Under the pieces are notes generated by a model. That model searched no databases. It saw nothing but the letters and a program-made list of their open reading frames with translations, and was not told the origin of the DNA. DNA of 29,323 bases from a virus, in the IMG/VR virus record IMGVR_UViG_3300006805_000116, positions 1 through 29,323 of that record. One strand, given 5' to 3'. The translations under genes and the position numbers were made by a program. Below, piece after piece: positions 24,027 through 29,323 of this stretch (within the stretch, counting starts at the first letter, position 1; every line of letters begins with the position of its first letter).

Positions 24027-25781
24027 ATGACATTAGACCGGCGCCTGGGCGTCTCTGGCGGCACCGCCATCAAGGCACCGTGCCGGGTGGCGACGACGGC
24101 CAACATCACGCTGTCCGGTCTGCAGACGATCGACGGCGTGACCGTCGTTGCCGACGACCGGGTGCTGGTGAAGAACCAGACGACGGCGTCCGAGAACGGC
24201 ATTTATCTAGCGAACACCTCGACATGGGCGCGAGCGGTCGACTTCAACGGCCCGCGCGACTGCGTCCAAGGCACGCTGGTGTCTGTGGTGTCGGGGACGA
24301 TCGGCGGCTCTGCTATCTATGAGGTGACGACGGCGAGCCCGGTCATCGGGACGACCAGCATCGCGTTTGGTGTGAACGGCTCGGCTGCTCTTGCCCTGGC
24401 CTCGGCGTTCATGCTGACAGTGCTTGACGATGCCACCGCAGCAGATGCGCGCACGACGCTGGGGGCTGCCGCTTCCAGTGATCTGACCAACTATATTCCG
24501 AAGTCGCTAGTCGATGCGGCCGGCGATCTGATCTATGGCTCGGCGGCCGACACCGTGGCGCGCTTGGCGGTCGGCTCGGCTGGCCAAGTGCTGGGCGTAT
24601 CTGGTGGCGCCCTGGCGTGGGTGGCTAACAGCGTTCTACCGCAAGGCCGCCTTACTCTTGAGACTGGTGTTCCGGTTTCCTCGACCGACCAGGCCGGCAA
24701 GGCAACGATCTACTACACCCCATACGTCGGCAATGTGGTCCCGATCTACAATGGAACCGAATTTATACCGACCGCGTTCACGGAGTTGAACAACGACACG
24801 ACGGCCAGCGCGACCAACAACGCGGGCGCTGCCGCTGCCGGTCCGTACCAGATCCAGGACTGCTTCGTGTGGAGCAACGCTGGCACGAAGCGCCTGACGC
24901 GCGGCCCGAAGTGGACGGCCAGCGCGACCGCCACCATGACCATCGCGGTGCCGGGCGTGGTGACATGGACCGCCCACGGCCTGTGGGATGGCGCGACCGT
25001 GCGCTTCACGACGACCGGCGCGCTCCCCACGGGGCTTGCCGTCAACACCGACTATTTCATCACCAAGGTCGACGCCAACAGCTTCAAGCTCTCGACCACG
25101 CTCGCCAATCAGGTCGCCGGCACCTTCATCACCACGTCCGGCTCGCAGTCCGGCGTGCATACGGTGTTCAACTACACCAGCGTTCGTGGTGCTGGCGCGG
25201 CGACGACCGAATTGCAGATGGTCAATGGCATCCTGACGAACAAGTACGCCATCACCAACGGCCCGGCCGCGAACATGGGCACTTACGTTGGGTCGGTCTA
25301 CTTCAATGCGTCGTCGCAGATCGACCTGAAGTTTGGATCATCTGCCGCCGCTTTCGGTGAAGCGATCATCGGTATCTGGAACGCCCACAATCGCGTCCTC
25401 GTAAATGGAGGCGTGGTTAACTCTGGCACTTGGAGCAGCAGCGCGGCCTTGAGGCCAGCGGCTGCTTCTGCGACTTGCCGCGTCACAGTCATTGCTGGCC
25501 TGAAAGAAGATGGCGTCAACGGCGCGTGGGGGTTCCCCGGATACGCGGGCGGCTTGTCGGGCAACTTTGGAGTAGCCATCGGCTTCAACTCCATCAACAC
25601 GGCTTCGTACACAAAAAGCGCCATGTCCTACTCAGGGGCTGGTTTCGGTTGGTCCACGGCTGAAGGCGGGGGCCTGCCGTTTGGGCTTAATTACCTCTGC
25701 GCTTTGGAGGAGTTCACCAGCGGCAACGCCTACACAACGGCTTCTGGTGGCTTCGGCTTGACTTATCGGTGGAGGTACTAG
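24027..25781 (+). CDS. Tail fibre / receptor-binding protein
   Basis: This 584-residue protein has the modular make-up of phage fibres. Residues ~20-125 hold a common N-terminal module: ATTANITLSGLQTIDGVTVV, ADDRVLVKNQTTASENGIYL, TWARAVDFNG. A linker with VLDDATAADARTTLGAAASS follows, then shaft-like repeats (LIYGSAADTVARLAVGSAGQ). Residues ~310-390 contain a WTAHGLWDGATVRF and LPTGLAVNTDYFIT module also seen in other fibres. The C-terminal third, Gly/Ser/Asn-rich, is likely the receptor-binding tip. The ATG follows a GGAGTACG ribosome site. Codons in the last ~150 residues are less GC-biased than before, which fits recent exchange of the tip. Confidence 0.85.
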   Translation: MTLDRRLGVSGGTAIKAPCRVATTANITLSGLQTIDGVTVVADDRVLVKNQTTASENGIYLANTSTWARAVDFNGPRDCVQGTLVSVVSGTIGGSAIYEVTTASPVIGTTSIAFGVNGSAALALASAFMLTVLDDATAADARTTLGAAASSDLTNYIPKSLVDAAGDLIYGSAADTVARLAVGSAGQVLGVSGGALAWVANSVLPQGRLTLETGVPVSSTDQAGKATIYYTPYVGNVVPIYNGTEFIPTAFTELNNDTTASATNNAGAAAAGPYQIQDCFVWSNAGTKRLTRGPKWTASATATMTIAVPGVVTWTAHGLWDGATVRFTTTGALPTGLAVNTDYFITKVDANSFKLSTTLANQVAGTFITTSGSQSGVHTVFNYTSVRGAGAATTELQMVNGILTNKYAITNGPAANMGTYVGSVYFNASSQIDLKFGSSAAAFGEAIIGIWNAHNRVLVNGGVVNSGTWSSSAALRPAAASATCRVTVIAGLKEDGVNGAWGFPGYAGGLSGNFGVAIGFNSINTASYTKSAMSYSGAGFGWSTAEGGGLPFGLNYLCALEEFTSGNAYTTASGGFGLTYRWRY

Positions 25782-25783
25782 CG

Positions 25784-26212
25784 ATGAGCGCCCTTTCGGT
25801 CATCGACAAAACTCTTCGGACGCTGGCGCCGATCTACGGGATCAGCACGGACGGAACGAACGACACGTCAAAGTGGACGATCGCGTTTGCGCCTGAAGCT
25901 ACGGACGCGCAGCGGGCAGAAGCCAAGGCCGCCCTCGCAACGTTCGATTTCTCCAAAGCCGAAGCCCGCGCCGACATTCCCCAAGAAGTATGGGCAGGCG
26001 CGATGATGCGCGCCCTCAATGTGATGGGCATCCTCGAACAGATCGACCAGATCGTCGCCGCAGAGGGCGATCTTTTAGCCAAGAAGCTTTGGGATCGGGC
26101 CGCTGCTTTCCGTCGCGACGATCCCATGATTTCCGTGATCGGTGCCAAGGCGGGCTGGTCCGAGAGCGACCTCGACGATCTCTTTCGTCTCGCCGGCAGC
26201 TTCAACGCCTAG
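25784..26212 (+). CDS. Small protein next to the tail fibre, function unknown
   Basis: This 142-residue protein follows the fibre gene with only a two-base gap after the TAG. ATG at 25784 is chosen because GGAGG at 25771-25775 lies 8 bases ahead; an in-frame GTG at 25769 lacks a site. It is helical, with IPQEVWAGAMMRALNVMGIL in the middle and RDDPMISVIGAKAGWSESDL near the end. Genes in this place often code fibre-assembly or fibre-capping proteins, but I do not recognise a family. A third late promoter follows at once. Confidence 0.7.
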   Translation: MSALSVIDKTLRTLAPIYGISTDGTNDTSKWTIAFAPEATDAQRAEAKAALATFDFSKAEARADIPQEVWAGAMMRALNVMGILEQIDQIVAAEGDLLAKKLWDRAAAFRRDDPMISVIGAKAGWSESDLDDLFRLAGSFNA

Positions 26213-26226
26213 AGGGCACGTCATCC

Positions 26227-26270
26227 AGTAGACGCCACCTGCACTGTATCTGGGAGGTCGGCAGCATAAT
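26227..26270 (+). promoter_or_regulatory. Late promoter C: AGTAGACGCCAC box, 26-base spacer, CATAAT
   Basis: The box at 26227-26238 is followed after 26 bases by CATAAT (26265-26270). Unlike sites A and B the box here lies fully outside coding sequence, so its conservation is not explained by codons. It would drive the gene at 26297 and the lysis cassette. Confidence 0.75.
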
Positions 26271-26296
26271 ACGCACCTGTCTAGTTGAGGTGCGTC

Positions 26297-26815
26297 ATGG
26301 GTATCAGAACATCTATCCGTTTCCGCGAGGTTTCGGCCACATTCACCCGGCCCAACGACGCGAATATCTATGCCGCGGGCGATCTGATTGCGAACTCGAC
26401 CACTGCCGCATCGGTTGTGCCGCTGGAGTGGGTCAACCCTTTCGCCGCTCCGTTCACGATCGAGTCTCTGCGGATTCGCAAGGCTGTCGCCGGCACGTCC
26501 GCCACCAACGCGACGTTCCGCGTTCACCTGTTTTCGGTCGTTCCGACGATTGCAACGGCGGGCGACAATAGCGCCATCGCGAGCAACGTGACCGATGTCT
26601 CTGGCTGGATCGCCTCTTTCCAGAACACGGTCTCGCTGGGCTTCGCGGGCTCGACTTCCTGCCTGCTGGTCCCGACCGAGGGCCTGTCCGCCAAGAAGGC
26701 TGAACTCATCGCGCCGGGCGCCTCCGTCTACGGCCTGGTCGAGGCACTGGCGGCCTATACGCCCACGGCCTTAGAGGTCTGGACGATCTACCTCACCATG
26801 CGGCCGAGAGGCTAG
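26297..26815 (+). CDS. Virion-type beta-rich phage protein, function unknown
   Basis: This 172-residue protein begins MGIRTSIRFREVSATFTRPN and is rich in Thr, Ala and Ser with many short strands (FRVHLFSVVPTIATAGDNSA). I know this type, with 'FTRPxxxxxYAAGDLIANS' near the start and 'HLFSxxP' in the middle, as a small protein found among phage structural genes; it may be a beta-sandwich part of a tail or fibre base, unproven. ATG at 26297 has GAGGTG six bases ahead, and an in-frame TTG at 26285 is rejected. It comes directly after the third conserved promoter, so high late expression is expected. Confidence 0.75.
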   Translation: MGIRTSIRFREVSATFTRPNDANIYAAGDLIANSTTAASVVPLEWVNPFAAPFTIESLRIRKAVAGTSATNATFRVHLFSVVPTIATAGDNSAIASNVTDVSGWIASFQNTVSLGFAGSTSCLLVPTEGLSAKKAELIAPGASVYGLVEALAAYTPTALEVWTIYLTMRPRG

Positions 26816-26822
26816 GCGGGTC

Positions 26823-27176
26823 GTGAATGACCGAATCTCCGCGCTTGTGGACGCGCTCTGGTTCCTGATCCCGTTTTCTTTCGTGGGTGCGTTCTTCGGG
26901 GATTCGTTCCGCCGCGATGTGCTGTCGCCGCGCCAGCGCGTTTCGGCAGGCCTGTTCGCCCTATTCATTGGCCCGGCCGCCGGCTTTCTGGTGACACGGG
27001 AATGGGGATGGCATGACGTGACCGGCTTCGCCATCGCCGCAATTGTTCCGACGCTCTCTTACGACCTGATCGTGCTGGTGGCGGCTCTGTTGAGCCAGAT
27101 CCGTTCGGACCCGCTGGGTGGGCTCCGCAAGGTGTGGGACGCGGTTGCCGCGATCCTGCCGGGGCGGAAGCCGTGA
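26823..27176 (+). CDS. Holin candidate (three membrane segments)
   Basis: This 117-residue protein starts with GTG at 26823; no ATG in frame fits. Three hydrophobic segments are seen: residues ~12-29 (LWFLIPFSFVGAFFG), ~40-58 (VSAGLFALFIGPAAGFLV) and ~66-93 (GFAIAAIVPTLSYDLIVLVAAL). A basic tail ends GRKP. Size, topology and position before a signal-less endolysin fit a class I-type holin, which opens the inner membrane at the set time of lysis. The sequence itself does not match a holin family I can name. The TGA overlaps the start of a tiny membrane frame (GTGA). Confidence 0.75.
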   Translation: MNDRISALVDALWFLIPFSFVGAFFGDSFRRDVLSPRQRVSAGLFALFIGPAAGFLVTREWGWHDVTGFAIAAIVPTLSYDLIVLVAALLSQIRSDPLGGLRKVWDAVAAILPGRKP

Positions 27177-27259
27177 CTTGGGAAGCCTTGATCTGGATTG
27201 CTGTTGTCGCCTTCTTCGCGTGGCGGGCGAGGAGACACTGGAGGAGTGCAGCCCAATGA
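27173..27259 (+). CDS. 28-aa single-membrane-span peptide between holin and endolysin
   Basis: A GTG at 27173 overlaps the holin stop (GTGA), and the TGA at 27257-27259 overlaps the endolysin ATG (ATGA). The 28-codon frame codes MTWEALIW, then hydrophobic IAVVAFFAW, then a basic end (RARRHWRSAAQ). This is one membrane span with a positive C-terminal side. Exact coupling at both ends and lysis context support a real small gene, perhaps a holin partner, pinholin-like or antiholin peptide, but there is no family match. The frame also contains the endolysin's ribosome site (GAGGAG at 27241-27246), so it may exist partly for coupling. Confidence 0.55.
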   Translation: MTWEALIWIAVVAFFAWRARRHWRSAAQ

Positions 27260-27693
27260 AGATCAGCCAACATGGGCTCGATCTCCTGATTGCCCGCGAG
27301 GGCAAGCGCAACACGGTCTACCTCGACACCGTGGGCAAGCCGACCGTGGGCGTCGGTCATATGGATGAGTCCCTTGTGGTCGGTGACGTATGGACCGACG
27401 AGCAGGTAGAGGCGACCCTACAGGCGGACCTCGCCCGCTTCGAGGATGCCATCAACGACAGCGTGACGGTGGGGCTTGAACCGTACCAGTTCGATGCGCT
27501 TGTCAGCTTCGCCTTCAATGTCGGCGTGGGCGCGTTCAAATCTTCAACGCTGCTAAAGAAAATCAACCTTCACCGCTTTGAAGAGGCCGCGCTTCAATTC
27601 GACCGCTGGAACATCCCGGCCGAGATCACCCGCCGCCGCAATGGCGAGCGCGAGCAGTTCGCCGGCCGTCACTTCGTGGCGCAGTACCCGTGA
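27256..27693 (+). CDS. Endolysin (GH24 lysozyme family)
   Basis: This 145-residue muramidase cuts the beta-1,4 link of peptidoglycan at lysis. The GH24 catalytic set is complete: Glu15 (AREGK), Asp24 (VYLD) and Thr30 (GKPT) at the standard spacing, followed by VGVGHM. The middle has the family's FDALVSFAFNVG motif, and the end has RRRNGEREQF. No signal peptide is present, so it needs the holin to reach the wall. ATG at 27256 is preceded by GAGGAG at 9 bases. The stop overlaps the Rz ATG (TGATG at 27691-27695). Confidence 0.93.
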   Translation: MKISQHGLDLLIAREGKRNTVYLDTVGKPTVGVGHMDESLVVGDVWTDEQVEATLQADLARFEDAINDSVTVGLEPYQFDALVSFAFNVGVGAFKSSTLLKKINLHRFEEAALQFDRWNIPAEITRRRNGEREQFAGRHFVAQYP

Positions 27694-28031
27694 TGAAACT
27701 CCTCCCTTCGTGGGTGCCGCTTGCACTGGGTGGTCTGCTGATCGCCGGCCTGATCGGCGGCTACTACGTCTGGCGCGGACAGCAGCGCGAGATCGGCCGG
27801 CAGGAGATCATCGCTGCCGACGCCAAGGCAGTGGCCGAGCAGGCCATAAAAGATCGAGATCTATCGCGTCAGTTGATTGCTTACATGCAGAACAACATAG
27901 CGCAGCGCGAAGCCTCGGCCGCTCCTGTGCGAGAGGTCATCAAGTATGTCACCCCTTCGACTTGCGCTGGCGACGCCGCTCTTAATTCTGCTGCTGAATG
28001 GGTGAGGTCTGCGCTGCAACCACGGAGATGA
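27693..28031 (+). CDS. Rz: Inner-membrane spanin (Rz-like)
   Basis: This 112-residue protein has an N-terminal membrane anchor (residues ~8-27: VPLALGGLLIAGLIGGYYVW) and a charged helical periplasmic part (EIGRQEIIAADAKAVAEQAI), the standard i-spanin plan. With an outer-membrane lipoprotein it fuses the two membranes in the last step of lysis. ATG at 27693 overlaps the endolysin stop; a GTG three bases earlier is in frame. The C-terminal part (PSTCAGDAALNSAAEWVR) overlaps, in the +1 phase, a signal-peptide-like remnant at 27946-28005. The HNH gene follows directly, so the C-terminus may have been changed by its arrival. Confidence 0.85.
   Translation: MKLLPSWVPLALGGLLIAGLIGGYYVWRGQQREIGRQEIIAADAKAVAEQAIKDRDLSRQLIAYMQNNIAQREASAAPVREVIKYVTPSTCAGDAALNSAAEWVRSALQPRR
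27946..28005 (+). pseudogene. Stranded signal-peptide remnant of an Rz1 gene nested in Rz
   Basis: In the +1 phase of Rz, where Rz1 genes are classically embedded, ATG at 27946 opens MSPLRLALATPLLILLLNG and then meets TGA (28003-28005). This is a typical lipoprotein signal peptide cut at the point where a lipobox Cys (TGC or TGT) would be expected. The intact lipoprotein gene lies beyond the HNH gene and shares CTTGCGCTGG in the same codon phase. I infer that the HNH gene interrupted an embedded Rz1. Chance is possible, because leucine/alanine codons favour such matches. Confidence 0.5.
27961..27970 (+). repeat. 10-base direct repeat CTTGCGCTGG, left copy
   Basis: CTTGCGCTGG here is repeated exactly at 28563-28572, on the other side of the HNH gene. 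Both copies lie in signal-peptide coding sequence in the same codon phase (Leu-Ala-Leu). Joining at the repeat would restore one open Rz1 frame. Confidence 0.5.
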
Positions 28032-28032
28032 A

Positions 28033-28551
28033 ATGATGGCATCCGCGGCGTCCGAAAGCACACTCAAATACCTTGAATCGCGGAGCATCCCAGAACCCAA
28101 TTCGGGGTGCATTCTGTGGCTTCAATTCGTTGACCGTTGGGGGTACGGAATTGGTACGCGCGACTGTGTTCGCTGGCCGGCGCACAGATTGGCGTGGATC
28201 GCTGAACGTGGGCCAATCCCCACGGGCCTAAAGGTTTGCCACAAGTGCGATGTGCCGAGTTGCATCAACGTCGATCATCTATTCCTCGGAACGGATGCCG
28301 AAAATGCCGCCGACAGGAACGCAAAGGGACGACAGTCACGCGGCGTAAAGCACGTTGCGACGTGGCTCACAGACAAGTGGCGGAAGGCTATCCCGCGTGG
28401 AGCAGCCCGGATTAACGCTAAACTTTCAGAGCCCGACGTGCTGGCGATCCGCTCGCGCACTTCCTCGCAACGAGCAATAGCCGTTGAGTTTGGTGTCTCC
28501 CAAAGGCTCATCGGCCAAATCAAAAGGTGCGAGCGTTGGACACACGTATAG
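28033..28551 (+). CDS. HNH homing endonuclease
   Basis: This 172-residue protein belongs to the HNH family of phage free-standing endonucleases. The core runs from residues ~50 to 100: PAHRLAWIAERGPIP, then VCHKCDVPSCINVDHLFLGT and ENAADRNAKGR. His70 is the likely catalytic residue, Cys69/Cys72/Cys77/His82 are zinc-type ligands, and Asn79 completes the motif. Residues ~127-172 (NAKLSEPDVLAIRSR, then IAVEFGVSQRLIGQI) form a helix-turn-helix DNA-binding part like NUMOD-type tails. The composition is clearly lower in GC than the neighbours, a sign of transfer. It sits between the two spanin genes and overlaps the start of Rz1 by 25 bases. GGAG at 28024-28027 precedes ATG. Confidence 0.92.
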   Translation: MMASAASESTLKYLESRSIPEPNSGCILWLQFVDRWGYGIGTRDCVRWPAHRLAWIAERGPIPTGLKVCHKCDVPSCINVDHLFLGTDAENAADRNAKGRQSRGVKHVATWLTDKWRKAIPRGAARINAKLSEPDVLAIRSRTSSQRAIAVEFGVSQRLIGQIKRCERWTHV

Positions 28552-28787
28552 GTTTTGCCGTCCTTGCGCTGGTTGCATTGACGGCCTGCGCCGCGCCCTC
28601 TCACCCCAAGCTGGTGGACCGGCAACCCGACCCTAGCCTTCTGGTGGCGCCGCTTCGTCCGTCTCTGCCGCCCGCCAAGCCTACCTACAACGATGCCTTG
28701 CTGGGCTGGATGGATGCCGTGCAGCGGTATCTGGATCTGGAAGTGCGCTTCAATGCGCTCGCGGCCTTCACGAAGGGCGGCAAGTAA
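28527..28787 (+). CDS. Rz1: Outer-membrane spanin lipoprotein (Rz1-like)
   Basis: The protein (up to 86 residues) has a signal peptide (IGFAVLALVALTAC) with lipobox Leu18-Thr19-Ala20-Cys21, so it would be lipidated and sorted to the outer membrane. The mature part is Pro-rich (PLRPSLPPAKPTY), as in Rz1, and ends in a short helix (GWMDAVQRYLDLEVRFNAL). It pairs with Rz. The start is uncertain: GTG at 28527, or TTG at 28536 with AAAAGG 8 bases ahead. It lies partly inside the end of the HNH gene; in most phages Rz1 overlaps Rz instead. This unusual start is likely a repair after the HNH insertion. TAA overlaps the next ATG. Confidence 0.8.
   Translation: MRALDTRIGFAVLALVALTACAAPSHPKLVDRQPDPSLLVAPLRPSLPPAKPTYNDALLGWMDAVQRYLDLEVRFNALAAFTKGGK
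28563..28572 (+). repeat. 10-base direct repeat CTTGCGCTGG, right copy
   Basis: The right copy, in the Rz1 signal peptide (codons for Leu-Ala-Leu). It matches the left copy at 27961-27970 in sequence and codon phase. Confidence 0.5.
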
Positions 28788-29323
28788 TGGCGCAGGCCCC
28801 GCTATCAGATGAACTATGTCAGGAGGCGGTGGACGCCATCGTGACGCATGGCAGCGTATCGGCTGCGGCCCGCGCGCTGGGCGTCAACAGATCAACATTC
28901 GAGGCCCGCGCAATCGAGGCAAAAAGGCGAGGCTTTGTCTCGACATTGCCGCCGCGGCTGATGATGAAGGGCCAGTCAATCCTTCGCAACAGCGCGGGGG
29001 AGGAAGTCGGGCGGTGGGATAAGACCAAGCTCGCCGGCCGCGACCCCGCCGATACGTTCCAGCTACCGGACCCGAAAAAGGTCACGAAGGTTTCGACCTT
29101 CCTCGATCAGCAAGGCAACGTCGCCGCGCAGTGGATCTCGGAGAAACCGGACGACGCCGAACGCGAGCGGCTGTGGCAGCTCTACGCAGAGAAGATCGCG
29201 GGCGATGTGAAGCGTGCCGCGCCGGTCAAGGCGCCCAAGGGCCGCTCACATGCCGACCTGCTCGCGGTGTATCCTGTAGGCGACCACCATACCGGCATGA
29301 TGGCGTGGCCCGACGAGACGGGC
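28787..29323 (+). CDS. HTH plus metallophosphoesterase protein (3' truncated)
   Basis: ATG at 28787 overlaps the Rz1 stop (TAATG), and the frame stays open for 179 codons to the window edge. Residues ~4-45 form a helix-turn-helix (SVSAAARALGVNRSTFEARA). Then a variable linker leads to LLAVYPVGDHHTGMMAWPDE near residue 158-176. The D-x-H at 166-168 is the first metal-binding motif of calcineurin-like phosphoesterases. I know this fusion of an HTH and a phosphoesterase from podophage genomes, with no settled function; DNA or nucleotide processing linked to packaging or replication is possible. The remaining motifs (GDxxH, GNH, H) would be outside the window. It is co-transcribed with the lysis genes. 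Confidence 0.75.
   Translation, partial: MAQAPLSDELCQEAVDAIVTHGSVSAAARALGVNRSTFEARAIEAKRRGFVSTLPPRLMMKGQSILRNSAGEEVGRWDKTKLAGRDPADTFQLPDPKKVTKVSTFLDQQGNVAAQWISEKPDDAERERLWQLYAEKIAGDVKRAAPVKAPKGRSHADLLAVYPVGDHHTGMMAWPDETG

Noticed and set aside
26285-26296. TTG start for the protein at 26297
   Set aside because: The ribosome site GAGGTG lies between the TTG and the ATG, so it fits the ATG only.
1-29323. T7-type RNA polymerase promoters, tRNA genes, CRISPR arrays, insertion sequences and attachment sites
   Set aside because: I looked for T7-like 17-23 base promoter repeats, cloverleaf-type genes, regularly spaced repeats, transposase genes and an integrase. None was seen in this window.

Overview
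The window is the late (structural plus lysis) half of a double-stranded DNA tailed phage with a short-tail, podovirus-type virion. The evidence is a T7-type head-to-tail connector (portal), tail tubular proteins A and B, three successive internal ejection proteins, and no tape measure, sheath or tail-terminator genes. Every supported gene is on the + strand, and most stop codons overlap the next start. Base composition is high in GC (I judge in the low to mid 60s percent by eye). The lysis cassette has an inner-membrane spanin and a lipoprotein spanin, so the host is Gram-negative. A high-GC proteobacterium is the likely host, but the genus cannot be told from the sequence.

Layout. 1-1027: the tail of an unidentified gene and three small Gly/Pro-rich genes. 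1024-4193: portal, two small genes (one Bbp19-like) and the scaffold. 4189-5627: a late promoter, a 119-base leader, the major capsid gene, a hairpin, a small decoration-like gene and further hairpins. 5628-9481: a small structural gene and tail tubular proteins A and B. 9468-10742: two GNAT acetyltransferase-like genes and a cupin-like gene. 10746-23966: the ejection proteins, namely a 235-aa membrane-type protein, a 138-aa coiled-coil protein, a 927-aa protein with a lysozyme domain, and a 3105-aa giant. 23962-26212: a second promoter, the tail fibre and a small partner gene. 26227-28787: a third promoter, a virion-type protein and the lysis cassette (holin candidate, 28-aa membrane peptide, endolysin, Rz, HNH endonuclease, Rz1). 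28787-end: a truncated gene for an HTH plus metallophosphoesterase protein.

How the parts work together. Portal, scaffold and capsid build the procapsid. Tail tubular A and B form the nozzle, and the fibre recognises the host. On infection the ejection proteins leave the head. The lysozyme domain would open the peptidoglycan. The giant protein, which carries a HExxH site and a region resembling HhH-GPD DNA glycosylases, may deliver enzymes into the cell. The lysis cassette releases progeny.

Most notable observations: (1) three promoters with an identical architecture, AGTAGACGCCAC then exactly 26 bases then a TATAAT-like box; (2) an HNH gene that appears to split an ancestral Rz1 reading frame nested inside Rz, leaving a stranded signal-peptide remnant and a 10-base repeat on each side; (3) a 65-aa reading frame nested in the giant gene, with its own strong Shine-Dalgarno and a local switch of codon phase; (4) enzyme-like modules and mosaic composition in the giant ejection protein; (5) a 28-codon membrane peptide between holin and endolysin.
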